In this document: positions 41,487-49,880 of the stretch, piece by piece
How the letters are laid out: each line of letters begins with the position of its first letter
Position numbering within the stretch: the stretch's first letter is position 1
NCBI GenBank assembly: GCA_934169925.1
Contig: CAKPOO010000001.1
Coordinates: 124,001-188,000 of the forward strand
Direction: 5' to 3'
Origin: an uncultured Clostridia bacterium
GTDB lineage: Bacteria > Bacillota > Clostridia > TANB77 > CAG-465
DNA length: 64,000 nt
Translations under genes and position numbers: made by a program
The notes under the pieces: generated by a model
What the model saw: only the letters and a program-made list of their open reading frames with translations
What the model was told of the DNA's origin: nothing
Database searches by the model: none

Positions 41487-43034
41487 ATGTTACAAATAGT
41501 AATAGCAAGTGTTATTGCTTTTGCTGTTTCTGCAGTTATTTTCTTTAACGTAGGCGTTAAATATAGAAAAAATATTGCAGAAAGTACTATAGGTTCTGCT
41601 GAAGAACAAGCTAAAAAAATTATACAAGATAGTAAAAATGATTCAGAAAGATTAAAAAAAGAAGCTATATTACAAGCAAAAGATGAAATAATGAAGCAAA
41701 AAGATGAATTTGAACAAGAAACAAGATCTAGAAAAAAAGAATTACAAGATGTTGAAAACAGAATCAATCAAAGACAGGATTTAGTTGATAAAAGAGCTGC
41801 TTTTATTGAAGAAAAGGAAAACAACATTATTAAGAAAAATGAAGAATTGTTAGCAAAAGAAAAGGAACTTGAAAATGCTAAGCAAAGAGAAATAGATGAA
41901 CTTAGCAAAATAGCCAAAATGAGTGTTGATGAAGCAAAAACTACTATGATGGATAGATTAAGAGATGATTTAAAACTTGAAATGGCAACTTTAATTAAAG
42001 ATGAACAAGAAAAAGCTAAATCAGAAGTAGATAAAAAAGCAAAAGAATTACTTGTTGGTGCTATTCAAAAATGTGCAACTGATCATACAGCTGAAGCAAC
42101 AGTTACAGTTGTTCAATTACCAAATGATGAATTAAAAGGAAGAATAATTGGTAGAGAAGGAAGAAATATAAAAACAATTGAAACATTAACAGGTATTGAT
42201 TTAATAATTGATGATACTCCAGATGTTATCGTTCTTTCAAGTTTTGATCCAATTAGACGTGAAGTAGCAAGAATAGCAATTGAAAGACTTATTGCAGATG
42301 GAAGAATTCATCCAGGTAAGATTGAAGAAATGATTGAAAAAGCAAAAGTTGAAGTAGAAAATACTATCAAAGAAGAAGGAGAAAGAGCATTATTTGAAAC
42401 AGGTGTTATAAATGTACATCCTGACTTAGTGAAACTTTTAGGTAAATTAAAATATAGAACAAGTTATGGTCAAAATGTTTTAAATCATTCTATCGAAGTT
42501 GCAAATATTGCTGGAAATTTAGCAGTTGAATTAGGACTTGATCCTACTGTTGCCAAAAGAGCAGGATTATTCCATGATATTGGTAAATCTTTTGATCAAG
42601 ATGTTGAGGGTACACATGTAAGCCTTGGAATTGATCTTTTAAGAAAATATAAAGAAAAAGATGAAATCATATGGGGCATGGAAGCTCATCATGGAGACTG
42701 TGATCCTAAAACAATTGAAGCTGTTTTAGTTCAAATCGGAGATATTGTTTCAGCATCTAGACCTGGTGCAAGAAGAGAAACAGTAAGTACTTATATAAAA
42801 AGATTGCAAAAACTTGAAGAGATTTGTAATTCATATTCAGGTGTTGATAAATCTTATGCTATCCAAGCTGGTAGAGAAGTAAGAATTATTGTAAAACCAG
42901 ATCAAATTGATGATGATGCAATGGTAATTATGGCAAGAGATGTTGCAAAACAAATTGAAAATGAAATGGTTTATCCAGGTCAAATAAAAGTTAATATTAT
43001 TAGAGAAACTAGAGCTATAGAACTTGCTAAATAG
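41487..43034 (+). CDS. rny: Ribonuclease Y
   Basis: Membrane-anchored endoribonuclease that starts mRNA decay in Firmicutes. One N-terminal helix (about 3-25) is followed by a long coiled coil (30-200, rich in K/E/Q), a KH domain (GRIIGREGRNIKTIETLTGIDLIIDDTP), and an HD domain with HSIEVANIAG, LFHDIGKSFD, AHHGD and EAVLVQIGDIVSASRPGARRE. The 515 residues are normal, and the C terminus (YPGQIKVNIIRETRAIELAK) matches the family. AAAGGAGG precedes ATG. ymdB follows after one small gene, echoing the rny-ymdB neighbourhood of B. subtilis. Confidence 0.96.
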   Translation: MLQIVIASVIAFAVSAVIFFNVGVKYRKNIAESTIGSAEEQAKKIIQDSKNDSERLKKEAILQAKDEIMKQKDEFEQETRSRKKELQDVENRINQRQDLVDKRAAFIEEKENNIIKKNEELLAKEKELENAKQREIDELSKIAKMSVDEAKTTMMDRLRDDLKLEMATLIKDEQEKAKSEVDKKAKELLVGAIQKCATDHTAEATVTVVQLPNDELKGRIIGREGRNIKTIETLTGIDLIIDDTPDVIVLSSFDPIRREVARIAIERLIADGRIHPGKIEEMIEKAKVEVENTIKEEGERALFETGVINVHPDLVKLLGKLKYRTSYGQNVLNHSIEVANIAGNLAVELGLDPTVAKRAGLFHDIGKSFDQDVEGTHVSLGIDLLRKYKEKDEIIWGMEAHHGDCDPKTIEAVLVQIGDIVSASRPGARRETVSTYIKRLQKLEEICNSYSGVDKSYAIQAGREVRIIVKPDQIDDDAMVIMARDVAKQIENEMVYPGQIKVNIIRETRAIELAK

Positions 43035-43040
43035 TTTTTT

Positions 43041-43079
43041 AGAGGTATACAAATTGTTTTTTTGTATATCTCTTTTTTT
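43041..43079 (+). terminator. Intrinsic terminator of rny
   Basis: AGAGGTATACAAA pairs with TTTGTATATCTCT, then TTTTTTTA. Confidence 0.86.
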
Positions 43080-43080
43080 A

Positions 43081-43109
43081 TTTACTTTTAAAATTCCTTA
43101 TGTTATAAT
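43081..43109 (+). promoter_or_regulatory. Promoter of the gene at 43169
   Basis: TTTACT at 43081-43086, a 17-base spacer, TATAAT at 43104-43109. Confidence 0.6.
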
Positions 43110-43168
43110 ATGAAATTGGTTGTTATTTTTATATTTAACATAAATTTATGTGATGGAGGATTTGAAAA

Positions 43169-43534
43169 ATGTCAGATTATGATTTAGAAGTTAGACGAAC
43201 TTTTTTTAAAGATGGCGATTATTTACTATATGATAAAGTATCGAGAACTTTTTTTACTGTAGATAATAAAATACAGCATTTTGATTATATTGAGAGTTTA
43301 TATGATGATGTTTTTAATGTAAAAACTACTCAAGGAAATTGCAATATAATTAAGGATTTCCATTATTTATTTGACGATAGTATAATAGCTATTTTTCACA
43401 ACGTAAAGGATAGAAAATATGTTTTACAAAATTCAGATTTTTTATATAATTATGCAGATGAAAATGGCAATATAATGTTGGAACTTTGGTGTGAAGATCT
43501 AAAAAATGTGCTTTTAAAAATAAATGAAAGCTAA
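43169..43534 (+). CDS. Hypothetical protein, 121 aa
   Basis: Unrecognised soluble acidic protein, rich in aromatic and Asp residues (FFKDGDYLLYDKVSRTFFTVDNK; HYLFDDSIIAIF), probably a beta-rich fold. There is no signal peptide or cysteine motif. GGAGG lies 9 bases before ATG. Own promoter and a terminator-like hairpin make it a single-gene unit between rny and ymdB. I could not link it to RNase Y function beyond position. Confidence 0.62.
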   Translation: MSDYDLEVRRTFFKDGDYLLYDKVSRTFFTVDNKIQHFDYIESLYDDVFNVKTTQGNCNIIKDFHYLFDDSIIAIFHNVKDRKYVLQNSDFLYNYADENGNIMLELWCEDLKNVLLKINES

Positions 43535-43553
43535 CAACTAACTAAAAATACAT

Positions 43554-43587
43554 AAAGGAGGTATTGCAAAACGCGGTACCTTTTTTA
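43554..43587 (+). terminator. Terminator after the gene at 43169
   Basis: AGGTATTGC pairs with GCGGTACCT (two G-U pairs) around AAAAC, then TTTTTT. The preceding AAAGGAGGT resembles a ribosome binding site but has no start codon after it. Confidence 0.7.
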
Positions 43588-43592
43588 TATAT

Positions 43593-43621
43593 TTGACTTT
43601 ATACTTTTTTTGAGATATAAT
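43593..43621 (+). promoter_or_regulatory. Promoter of ymdB
   Basis: TTGACT at 43593-43598, a 17-base spacer, TATAAT at 43616-43621. Confidence 0.8.
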
Positions 43622-43636
43622 TTTTCTGGTGATTTT

Positions 43637-44422
43637 ATGAAAGTATTAATCGTTGGCGATGTAGTTGGAAAACCTGGAATGTTAAGATTAAAGAAAGATT
43701 TAAAAAGAATTATAGACGAAGAAAATATTGATTTTTGTATTGTTAATGGTGAAAATTCTGCAAATGGTAAAGGTATACGTTTAAATGAATACAATGATAT
43801 TTTGTCATATGGTGCAGATGCTATAACTATGGGAAATCATATTTATTATAGAAAAGAAATGGCTCAGATGTATAAAAAATTAGATAGGTTAGTTATTCCT
43901 GCTAATGTTACAAATCTAGATGGTAATGGTAATATAATTGTTGAAAAAAATAATATAAAATATGGAGTTATTAATTTAATAGGAACTTTTGGAATGGGAG
44001 AGATGTTTGAGAAAAATACTGTAGATCCATTTATGAAAGTATCTGATGAAATAAACTCTTTAAAAGAAAAGGGTGCAGATTATATTTTTGTTGATTATCA
44101 TGCAGAAGCAACAGCAGAAAAAATTGCAATGGGTCTTTATTTAAGTGATAAAGTAAGTTGTGTTTTTGGTACACATACTCATGTTCAAACCTCAGATGAA
44201 AAGATTGTAGATGGTAAAATGGCATATATTACAGATGTTGGTATGGTAGGTCCATCAGATAGTGTTATTGGTCTTAAAAGAGAAGTAGCAATGAAGAGAT
44301 TTGTCGAAAAAAAATTTGCTAAATATGAATGCTCAACAAATGAAGCAATTTTTAACGCACTTGTTATTGAATTTGATGATAATACAAAATTACCAATTAA
44401 CTTAAAAAGAATAAATATATAA
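43637..44422 (+). CDS. ymdB: YmdB-family metallophosphoesterase
   Basis: 2',3'-cyclic-nucleotide phosphodiesterase family involved in late adaptive responses and biofilm in Bacillus. Di-metal ligands are seen in VLIVGDVVGKPGM, CIVNGENSANGKG, AITMGNHIYYRKEM, IFVDYHAEATAEK and VFGTHTHVQTSDEK. The closing GMVGPSDSVIGLKREVAMKRF is characteristic of YmdB. 261 residues. I use ATG 43637 with GGTGAT 5 bases upstream; an ATG at 43610 precedes the mapped promoter's -10 box and cannot be used. Confidence 0.93.
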   Translation: MKVLIVGDVVGKPGMLRLKKDLKRIIDEENIDFCIVNGENSANGKGIRLNEYNDILSYGADAITMGNHIYYRKEMAQMYKKLDRLVIPANVTNLDGNGNIIVEKNNIKYGVINLIGTFGMGEMFEKNTVDPFMKVSDEINSLKEKGADYIFVDYHAEATAEKIAMGLYLSDKVSCVFGTHTHVQTSDEKIVDGKMAYITDVGMVGPSDSVIGLKREVAMKRFVEKKFAKYECSTNEAIFNALVIEFDDNTKLPINLKRINI

Positions 44423-44472
44423 AAAAACACAAGCTTTTTAAAAATATCATACTATATATCAAGGTGATATTT

Positions 44473-44997
44473 TTGAAAAGTTTTTTTATTGAAATGTATG
44501 ACAATGCAAAAAATATATTAAAAAAAGATCCTGCAGCAAAAAATCTATTTCAAGTTATTTTCCTTTATCCAGGATTTAAAATACTAGTGTACCATAAAAT
44601 TGCACATTATTTATATACAAAGAATTTTATAACATTAGCAAGAATAGTGTCTCAATTTGCAAGATTTATAACTGGAATAGAAATACATCCAGGTGCAAAA
44701 GTCGGCAAAAGATTATTTATAGATCATGGAATGGGAATTGTAATAGGTGAAACTGCAATAATAGGTGATGATTGTACAATATATCATCAAGTAACACTTG
44801 GTGGAACAGGAAAAGAATCTAAAAAAAGGCATCCAACAATAAAAAACAATGTAATTATTGGATGTGGAAGTAAAGTACTTGGAAATATTGTGATTGGAAA
44901 TAATGTTAAAATAGGTGCAAATTCGGTTGTAATAAAGGATATACCTGATAACTCTACAGTAGTTGGTATTCATGAATATACTGTTATACAAAAATAA
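44473..44997 (+). CDS. cysE: Serine O-acetyltransferase (short CysE type)
   Basis: CysE acetylates serine as the first step of cysteine synthesis. The 174 residues comprise a short helical N-terminal part (FFIEMYDNAKNILKKDPAAKN) and a left-handed beta-helix with GIEIHPGAKVGKRLFIDHGMGIVIGETAIIGDDCTIYHQVTLGGTG; His residues of DHG and YHQ are catalytic. Its order after that (KKRHPTI, VIIGCGSKVLGNI) is classical. The start is TTG 44473 with AAGGTG 7 bases upstream. The N-terminal helical domain is shorter than in E. coli CysE, as in the clostridial and EpsC-like forms. Confidence 0.88.
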   Translation: MKSFFIEMYDNAKNILKKDPAAKNLFQVIFLYPGFKILVYHKIAHYLYTKNFITLARIVSQFARFITGIEIHPGAKVGKRLFIDHGMGIVIGETAIIGDDCTIYHQVTLGGTGKESKKRHPTIKNNVIIGCGSKVLGNIVIGNNVKIGANSVVIKDIPDNSTVVGIHEYTVIQK

Positions 44998-45028
44998 TAA
45001 AAGAACATAGAATATATGTTCTTTTATT
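44995..45028. terminator. Bidirectional terminator between cysE and rlmH
   Basis: AATAAAAGAACATA pairs with ATATGTTCTTTTATT. It overlaps the ends of the two convergent genes. Confidence 0.82.
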
Positions 45029-45512
45029 TATGATATGTTTCATTGTTATTTATTTTAAATGATCTAAATATTTGTTCTAATAAAAATATTCTAAAAAGTT
45101 GATGAGGAAATGTCATACTTGAAAAAGATACACATTCATTAGCAATTTTTCTAAGTTTATCTGTAAGTCCTAAAGAACCACCAATTACAAAAATAATAGT
45201 TGAAGATTCATAAGTTGCAATATTTTCTATTTTCTTTGCAAATTCAACAGATGTATAGTTTTTTCCTTTCAAATCAAGAGCAATAACATATGGATTAGAA
45301 TATTTTTTTATTTTTTCAATAATTTTATCACATTCTTTATTTTTTATATTTTCTTCTTCAGTAGTAGAAAGTGTAGCAGGTGCTTTTTGGTCATCTAGTT
45401 CTATTATTTGAGTATTAGAATATTTTGATAGCCTCTTTAAATATTCATCTTGTAACTCTTTCAAAGATTTTTCTTTTAATTTACCAACACATATAATTTT
45501 TATATTTATCAT
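45024..45512 (-). CDS. rlmH: 23S rRNA (pseudouridine1915-N3)-methyltransferase RlmH
   Basis: SPOUT methyltransferase that acts on assembled 70S ribosomes. The 162 residues follow the family: IKIICVGKLKEKSLKELQDEYLKRLSKY, VIALDLKGKNYTSVEFA, FVIGGSLGLTDKL and the terminal SFSSMTFPHQLFRIFLLEQIFRSFKINNNETYHK with the conserved YHK end. It overlaps walJ by four bases (ATGA-type coupling), in the same order as the walJ ... rlmH region of Bacillus but without htrA between them. Confidence 0.95.
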   Translation of the reverse strand: MINIKIICVGKLKEKSLKELQDEYLKRLSKYSNTQIIELDDQKAPATLSTTEEENIKNKECDKIIEKIKKYSNPYVIALDLKGKNYTSVEFAKKIENIATYESSTIIFVIGGSLGLTDKLRKIANECVSFSSMTFPHQLFRIFLLEQIFRSFKINNNETYHK

Positions 45513-46324
45513 AAAACATATACCTCGTTTGACATATCTTTAGTCGCAAAATTAATATTAACACTAAGTGGGTCAATACCACTTGAAGATAAAGTAGAAT
45601 AGATAGTATCTCTTGCAATATCTATAGTATTATTGTTATAGCTTAAATGAGCAAGTAAAAAATTATTTGATGAAGATTCCTGACTTTTTGTAATATCTAA
45701 AATTGTATTTGCAGTATCATCATTTGATAGATGTCCTTGAATTCCTTTAATTCTTCTTTTAATCTCGAAAGGATATTTACCAAATTCAAGCATTGTTTTA
45801 TCATAGTTGGATTCTAAAATAGAAAAATTACTAGCAGATAACATATCAAAAATTTCATCTGATATATATCCAAGGTCAGTCGCAAAGCATACTTTTTTAT
45901 TTTCAATTTCAAAATCATAACCACAAGGCATTACAGCATCATGAGAGGTTTCAAAACTTTTAAATTTAAAGTTATCACATAAATTTATAACTTGTCCATA
46001 TTCTAAAGAAAAGAAATTATTATCATCAAATTCTATATTTTTTGATAATAATAATTCTTTTATATATTCTATTGTTTTTATAGTAGAGTATATCTTAACG
46101 TTAGGGTTATTTTTATAAAAAACAGGTAGACCTTTTATATGATCAGAATGTTCATGCGTAATTAATACAGCATCTATATTAGATGGCTCTTTATTAATAC
46201 TTTTTAAGCCACTACATAAAGATTTATATGTAACACCAATATCTATTAAAATATTTTCATTATCTGTGCTAATACAAAAACAATTTCCAGAACTAGAACT
46301 AAATAGGGGATAAATAGATACCAT
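45509..46324 (-). CDS. walJ: MBL-fold metallohydrolase WalJ (YycJ)
   Basis: Metallo-beta-lactamase fold hydrolase of the WalJ/YycJ group, linked to coordination of cell division and wall control in Bacillus. Zinc ligands lie in AVLITHEHSDHIKGLP (HxHxDH), FETSHDAVMPCGY, ATDLGYISD and LLAHLSYNNN. The opening SSSSGNCFCISTDNENILIDIG is typical. 271 residues. The reading frame overlaps murA by one base and rlmH by four, so the three form an operon. The walRK two-component genes are not in the window. Confidence 0.9.
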   Translation of the reverse strand: MVSIYPLFSSSSGNCFCISTDNENILIDIGVTYKSLCSGLKSINKEPSNIDAVLITHEHSDHIKGLPVFYKNNPNVKIYSTIKTIEYIKELLLSKNIEFDDNNFFSLEYGQVINLCDNFKFKSFETSHDAVMPCGYDFEIENKKVCFATDLGYISDEIFDMLSASNFSILESNYDKTMLEFGKYPFEIKRRIKGIQGHLSNDDTANTILDITKSQESSSNNFLLAHLSYNNNTIDIARDTIYSTLSSSGIDPLSVNINFATKDMSNEVYVL

Positions 46325-47598
46325 TATTTTTTATCTCCATCTGTAACATATTCAATATTTGCACCTAGGCCATTAAATTTTTCAACGATATCTTCATAAC
46401 CTCTTAATATATGACGAATGTCATATATTTCAGTATCACCTTCTGCAATAACGCCTGCAATTATCATAGCTGCACCTGCACGTAAATCATGACATTTTAC
46501 AGGAGCTGCATAAAGCTTATCAACACCATTTATAACTGCTGTACTACCATGAGCAGAAATATTTGCACCCATTTTTGAAAGTTCGTCAGTATATTGAAAT
46601 CTTGATTCCCATACACTTTCAATTATAACACCTGTACCATCAGCTATTGCAAGTACAAGAGATGTTTGAGGTTGCATATCAGTAGGAAAACCAGGATATG
46701 GCATAGTTTTAATACTAAATGATTTTGGACGTTCATTCATTATAACTCTAACAGAACTTTCATTTTCTTCAACTATAGCACCAGCTTCTCTAAGTTTTGC
46801 AGATATTGGTTCTAAATGTTTTGGTATACAATTATCAATTAAAACATTACCAAGACTTGCAGCAGCAGCCATCATAAATGTACCAGCTTCAATTTGATCT
46901 GGAATAACAGAATAGCTAGTTTTTTGCATTAAATGGTCAACACCAATAACTCTTATTGTATCAGTACCAGCACCCTTTATTTTAGCACCAGCAGAATTTA
47001 AAAAGTTTGCAACATCAACTACATGAGGCTCTTTTGCAACATTTTCTATTGTAGTTTCACCTTCAGCAAGAGTTGCAGCTAAAATCGCATTAATAGTTGC
47101 ACCAACACTAACAACATCTAAAAAGATACGATTACCTTTTAATCTAGAATCTCTAGTAGTGTATACGTTACCACCTTTTACTAATACTTTTGCACCAAGT
47201 TTTTCAAATGCTTTTATATGTTGATCAATAGGTCTTGCACCTAAATTACAACCACCAGGTAAACTAATTTGTACATTATCAAATTTACCAATTAAAGCTC
47301 CTATTAAATAATAAGATGCTCTAAATTTACTTGTAAGTTCATAAGATGCAATAGCTGTTTTTACATTTGAGTTATCAATTATTATTTCATTTTTGCTAAT
47401 ATGTTCGATTTTAGAACCAAGAGATTCTAAAATAGTATAATAAGCCCTAATATCACTAATATCGGGAATGTTTTCAATATGACACTTACCATCAATAAGT
47501 AAAGTGGCAGGAAGTATTGCAAGAGCTGCGTTTTTAGCTCCACTTATATTTACAGTACCTTCTAATCTAGTAGGACCGTGTACGACAAATTTCTCCAT
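46324..47598 (-). CDS. murA: UDP-N-acetylglucosamine 1-carboxyvinyltransferase MurA
   Basis: MurA performs the first committed step of peptidoglycan synthesis, transferring enolpyruvyl to UDP-GlcNAc. The 424 residues begin MEKFVVHGPTRLEGTVNISGAKNAALAI. The catalytic cysteine, target of fosfomycin, is present in LPGGCNLGARPIDQHI. Later blocks PGFPTDMQPQTSLVLA and DLRAGAAMIIAG are intact. I use the ATG at 47598 with GGAGGAAAATAT before it; the longer frame to 47664 would add a hydrophobic stretch unknown in the family. First gene of the murA-walJ-rlmH operon. Confidence 0.96.
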   Translation of the reverse strand: MEKFVVHGPTRLEGTVNISGAKNAALAILPATLLIDGKCHIENIPDISDIRAYYTILESLGSKIEHISKNEIIIDNSNVKTAIASYELTSKFRASYYLIGALIGKFDNVQISLPGGCNLGARPIDQHIKAFEKLGAKVLVKGGNVYTTRDSRLKGNRIFLDVVSVGATINAILAATLAEGETTIENVAKEPHVVDVANFLNSAGAKIKGAGTDTIRVIGVDHLMQKTSYSVIPDQIEAGTFMMAAAASLGNVLIDNCIPKHLEPISAKLREAGAIVEENESSVRVIMNERPKSFSIKTMPYPGFPTDMQPQTSLVLAIADGTGVIIESVWESRFQYTDELSKMGANISAHGSTAVINGVDKLYAAPVKCHDLRAGAAMIIAGVIAEGDTEIYDIRHILRGYEDIVEKFNGLGANIEYVTDGDKK

Positions 47599-47676
47599 AT
47601 ATTTTCCTCCATTTATATATAAAATCATAGAAAGTATAGCACAAAAAAGCAAAAAAAACAACATTTTTTAAATAAA

Positions 47677-47910
47677 CTATTCTAGTAAATTATTGTTATT
47701 ATTTTGATCTATAGAATTATCATCATTAATTATATTATATGTACAATTTTTCAATATATTTGTTCCAGCACTTAAAGTATTTTCAACACATGCTAAGTTT
47801 GAAAAAATAAATATGCCTTTTCCTGTTATATAATGATTTTTATACATGGGTAAACAAATGTTATTACAACATAAAAATGCATTTATTAAAGGATTTAATT
47901 TAGGATTCAT
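47677..47910 (-). CDS. Small Cys-containing hypothetical protein, 77 aa
   Basis: Unrecognised short protein with a near-perfect TAGGAGGTG site 8 bases before ATG 47910. An in-frame GTG at 47922 overlaps that site. Features are CCNNIC at about 14-19, two further cysteines, and an Asn/Asp-rich tail ending DQNNNNNLLE. No membrane segment or known motif. It lies 79 bases upstream of murA in the same direction and may share its transcript. The strong binding site is the main evidence for expression. Confidence 0.5.
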   Translation of the reverse strand: MNPKLNPLINAFLCCNNICLPMYKNHYITGKGIFIFSNLACVENTLSAGTNILKNCTYNIINDDNSIDQNNNNNLLE

Positions 47911-47970
47911 AAAAAAATTCACCTCCTATATATATTTTATGAAGAAAATTGTCACAATTTACTAGAAAAA

Positions 47971-47999
47971 TTGAAAATTTAGTTTATCTGTGGTATAAT
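47971..47999 (+). promoter_or_regulatory. Promoter of the gene at 48033
   Basis: TTGAAA at 47971-47976, a 17-base spacer, TATAAT at 47994-47999. This promoter excludes the longer in-frame start at 47949. Confidence 0.75.
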
Positions 48000-48032
48000 A
48001 TGTTTACTTTACACACTGAGGGAGGAAATAAG

Positions 48033-48659
48033 ATGATTATTTTATTTTTTTGCATATTAGTTATTTTATTAATATGTCTTGTTATTAAAATTGTATTAAT
48101 GTCTAAAATATTCTTAGATATGTACGCTATATACTTAATTACTAGTTCAGGCTATACTAATGATTATTTCTTGATTCAAAAGTATGGTTTTTTTGTGCCG
48201 ATTGTAAATAAAGTAGAAAAAATACTAAGTGCTAGCTTAATAAACAGTTCTGATATATTTTTAAACTTTAAAATCAATACAAGTCTTGATTATTTATACA
48301 CACTAGAAAAGGAAATCCGGAGGTTAAATATCACAAAAAAAGAAAAGAATAAGTTTTTAATGGCATCTTTAGTTATATATTCTTTAACTAAAAATGATAG
48401 GTTTATTAGTTGCTTGTATTTAAGTAATAATAACGATATAGAACTTACTAACAAAAGACTTTGCATTGATGTAGCGCTTATATATTTAAATAAAATTTCC
48501 TACATTGATATAGAAGAATTTAATGATTTATCAAAAGTAGAGCTTGATATTATTAATTTGTTTGGTGAAGTAAGTCTTTTTGTACCTGAAAAAGATTTAG
48601 TTAGGATCTTTTCAAAAAAATTAGAGGAGTATTTTGAAAATGAGAAAGTAGATGAATAA
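48033..48659 (+). CDS. Membrane-anchored hypothetical protein, 208 aa
   Basis: One N-terminal hydrophobic helix (about 1-22, IILFFCILVILLICLVIKIVL) with little positive charge before it, then a mostly helical cytoplasmic or extracellular part with no cysteine pattern. No family recognised. GGAGGA lies 7 bases before ATG. Own promoter and a terminator overlapping the stop codon give a single-gene unit. Function unknown. Confidence 0.65.
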   Translation: MIILFFCILVILLICLVIKIVLMSKIFLDMYAIYLITSSGYTNDYFLIQKYGFFVPIVNKVEKILSASLINSSDIFLNFKINTSLDYLYTLEKEIRRLNITKKEKNKFLMASLVIYSLTKNDRFISCLYLSNNNDIELTNKRLCIDVALIYLNKISYIDIEEFNDLSKVELDIINLFGEVSLFVPEKDLVRIFSKKLEEYFENEKVDE

Positions 48660-48681
48660 AAGTCTACTTTTTCATTTTTTT
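48644..48681 (+). terminator. Terminator overlapping the stop of the gene at 48033
   Basis: AAAGTAGA pairs with TCTACTTT, then TTCATTTTTTT. The left arm lies in the last codons. Confidence 0.7.
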
Positions 48682-48693
48682 GACTAAAAACAC

Positions 48694-48722
48694 TTGTATT
48701 TTAAATTTTGATATGTTAAAAT
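48694..48722 (+). promoter_or_regulatory. Promoter of rpmE
   Basis: TTGTAT at 48694-48699, a 17-base spacer, TAAAAT at 48717-48722. Confidence 0.55.
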
Positions 48723-48766
48723 ATATGAGTAACTAAATTAGATTAATATATGGGAAGGTGAAATAA

Positions 48767-48979
48767 ATGAAAAAAGAAATACAACCAGATTACAAAAAAG
48801 CAACAATTAAATGTGTTTGCGGTAATGTTATAGAAACTGGATCAGTAAAAGAAGAAATGAAAGTTGATTCTTGTAGTAATTGTCATCCATTTTTCACAGG
48901 TCAAAAGCAAGCTATATCAAGTAAAGGTAGAGCAGCTCAATTTATTGAAAAATTTGGAAACAGACCAGTTAAAAAATAA
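48767..48979 (+). CDS. rpmE: Ribosomal protein L31 (zinc form)
   Basis: Large-subunit protein bL31. The 70 residues include the zinc-binding cysteines of the C+ form: IKCVCGNVIETG and DSCSNCHPFFTGQ, followed by the conserved KGRAAQFIEKFGN. The zinc-free paralogue made under zinc limitation lacks these cysteines, so this is the primary copy. GGAAGGTG precedes ATG. It is monocistronic, with a strong terminator just after it. Confidence 0.96.
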   Translation: MKKEIQPDYKKATIKCVCGNVIETGSVKEEMKVDSCSNCHPFFTGQKQAISSKGRAAQFIEKFGNRPVKK

Positions 48980-48988
48980 TGAGTTTTT

Positions 48989-49021
48989 GAGTGCTTAATT
49001 TTCTTTAAGCACTCTTTTTTT
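48989..49021 (+). terminator. Intrinsic terminator of rpmE
   Basis: GAGTGCTTAA pairs with TTAAGCACTC, then TTTTTTT. Confidence 0.88.
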
Positions 49022-49031
49022 GAGGTATTTT

Positions 49032-49880
49032 ATGAATTTAAAAGAATATTTAAATGATTACTTTAAAAATAACAATATAAAAGAAGATAATAATGACTAT
49101 ATATATAGAATTATTTGTTATTATTTTAATATAAAAAGATCAGAGGCTATATTAAAATTAAATGATAGAATTAATGAAGAAGAATTTAATAAATTAAAAA
49201 TTATTCTTGATAAAATATATATTGAAAATGTTCCTATAGAGTATATTATTAATTTAAAAAGAATATATAATGAAGATTATTTTGTAAATGAAAATGTTTT
49301 AATTCCAAGAGAGGATACAGAAATTTTAATAAATACTAGTATAGAATATATACAAAAATATAAATTAGAAAAAATGCTTGATATGTGTACTGGGAGTGGG
49401 TGCGTTGGTATTTCTATTTGTAACAATTCCTGCATAAAAAATGCAGTTTTATGTGATATATCTGCTAATGCTTTAGATGTTGCAAATATTAATATAAAAA
49501 AGAATAATTGCCAAAAAGCTATAACTTGTAAATCTAATTTATTTAATGATATAGCAAAAAATGAAAAATTTGATATAATAGTATCAAATCCTCCATATAT
49601 AAAAACAGATGTTATAAAAAATCTAGATAAAAGTGTTTTAAAAGAGCCAATAATTGCATTAGATGGTGGTATAGATGGTCTCTTTTTTTATAATAAAATA
49701 TTAAATGATTCACAAAAATATTTAAATGATAACGGATTTTTAATATTTGAAATAGGATATGATCAAAAAGAAGAGTTGATTTGCTTAATTTCAAAATATA
49801 AAAGTTTTGAATATATTGAGTCTGTAAAAGATTTAGCAAATAATGATAGGGTGATAGTATGTCGTTTTCATCAGATGTAA
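49032..49880 (+). CDS. prmC: Release-factor glutamine methyltransferase PrmC
   Basis: PrmC methylates the GGQ glutamine of RF1 and RF2. The N-terminal helical domain is followed by VLIPREDTEIL, the SAM motif MLDMCTGSGCVGISI, and the catalytic FDIIVSNPPYIK with its NPPY. LDGGIDGLFFYNKIL is also diagnostic. The 282 residues are normal. I use ATG 49032 with TGAGGT upstream; ATG 49020 lies in the T run of the rpmE terminator. prfA is not next to it, although rpmE-prmC linkage is common. It overlaps whiA by 22 bases. Confidence 0.92.
   Translation: MNLKEYLNDYFKNNNIKEDNNDYIYRIICYYFNIKRSEAILKLNDRINEEEFNKLKIILDKIYIENVPIEYIINLKRIYNEDYFVNENVLIPREDTEILINTSIEYIQKYKLEKMLDMCTGSGCVGISICNNSCIKNAVLCDISANALDVANINIKKNNCQKAITCKSNLFNDIAKNEKFDIIVSNPPYIKTDVIKNLDKSVLKEPIIALDGGIDGLFFYNKILNDSQKYLNDNGFLIFEIGYDQKEELICLISKYKSFEYIESVKDLANNDRVIVCRFHQM

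Noticed and set aside
43554..43567. Ribosome binding site AAAGGAGGT before an unseen small gene
   Set aside because: No start codon at proper spacing; the bases form the left side of a terminator hairpin.
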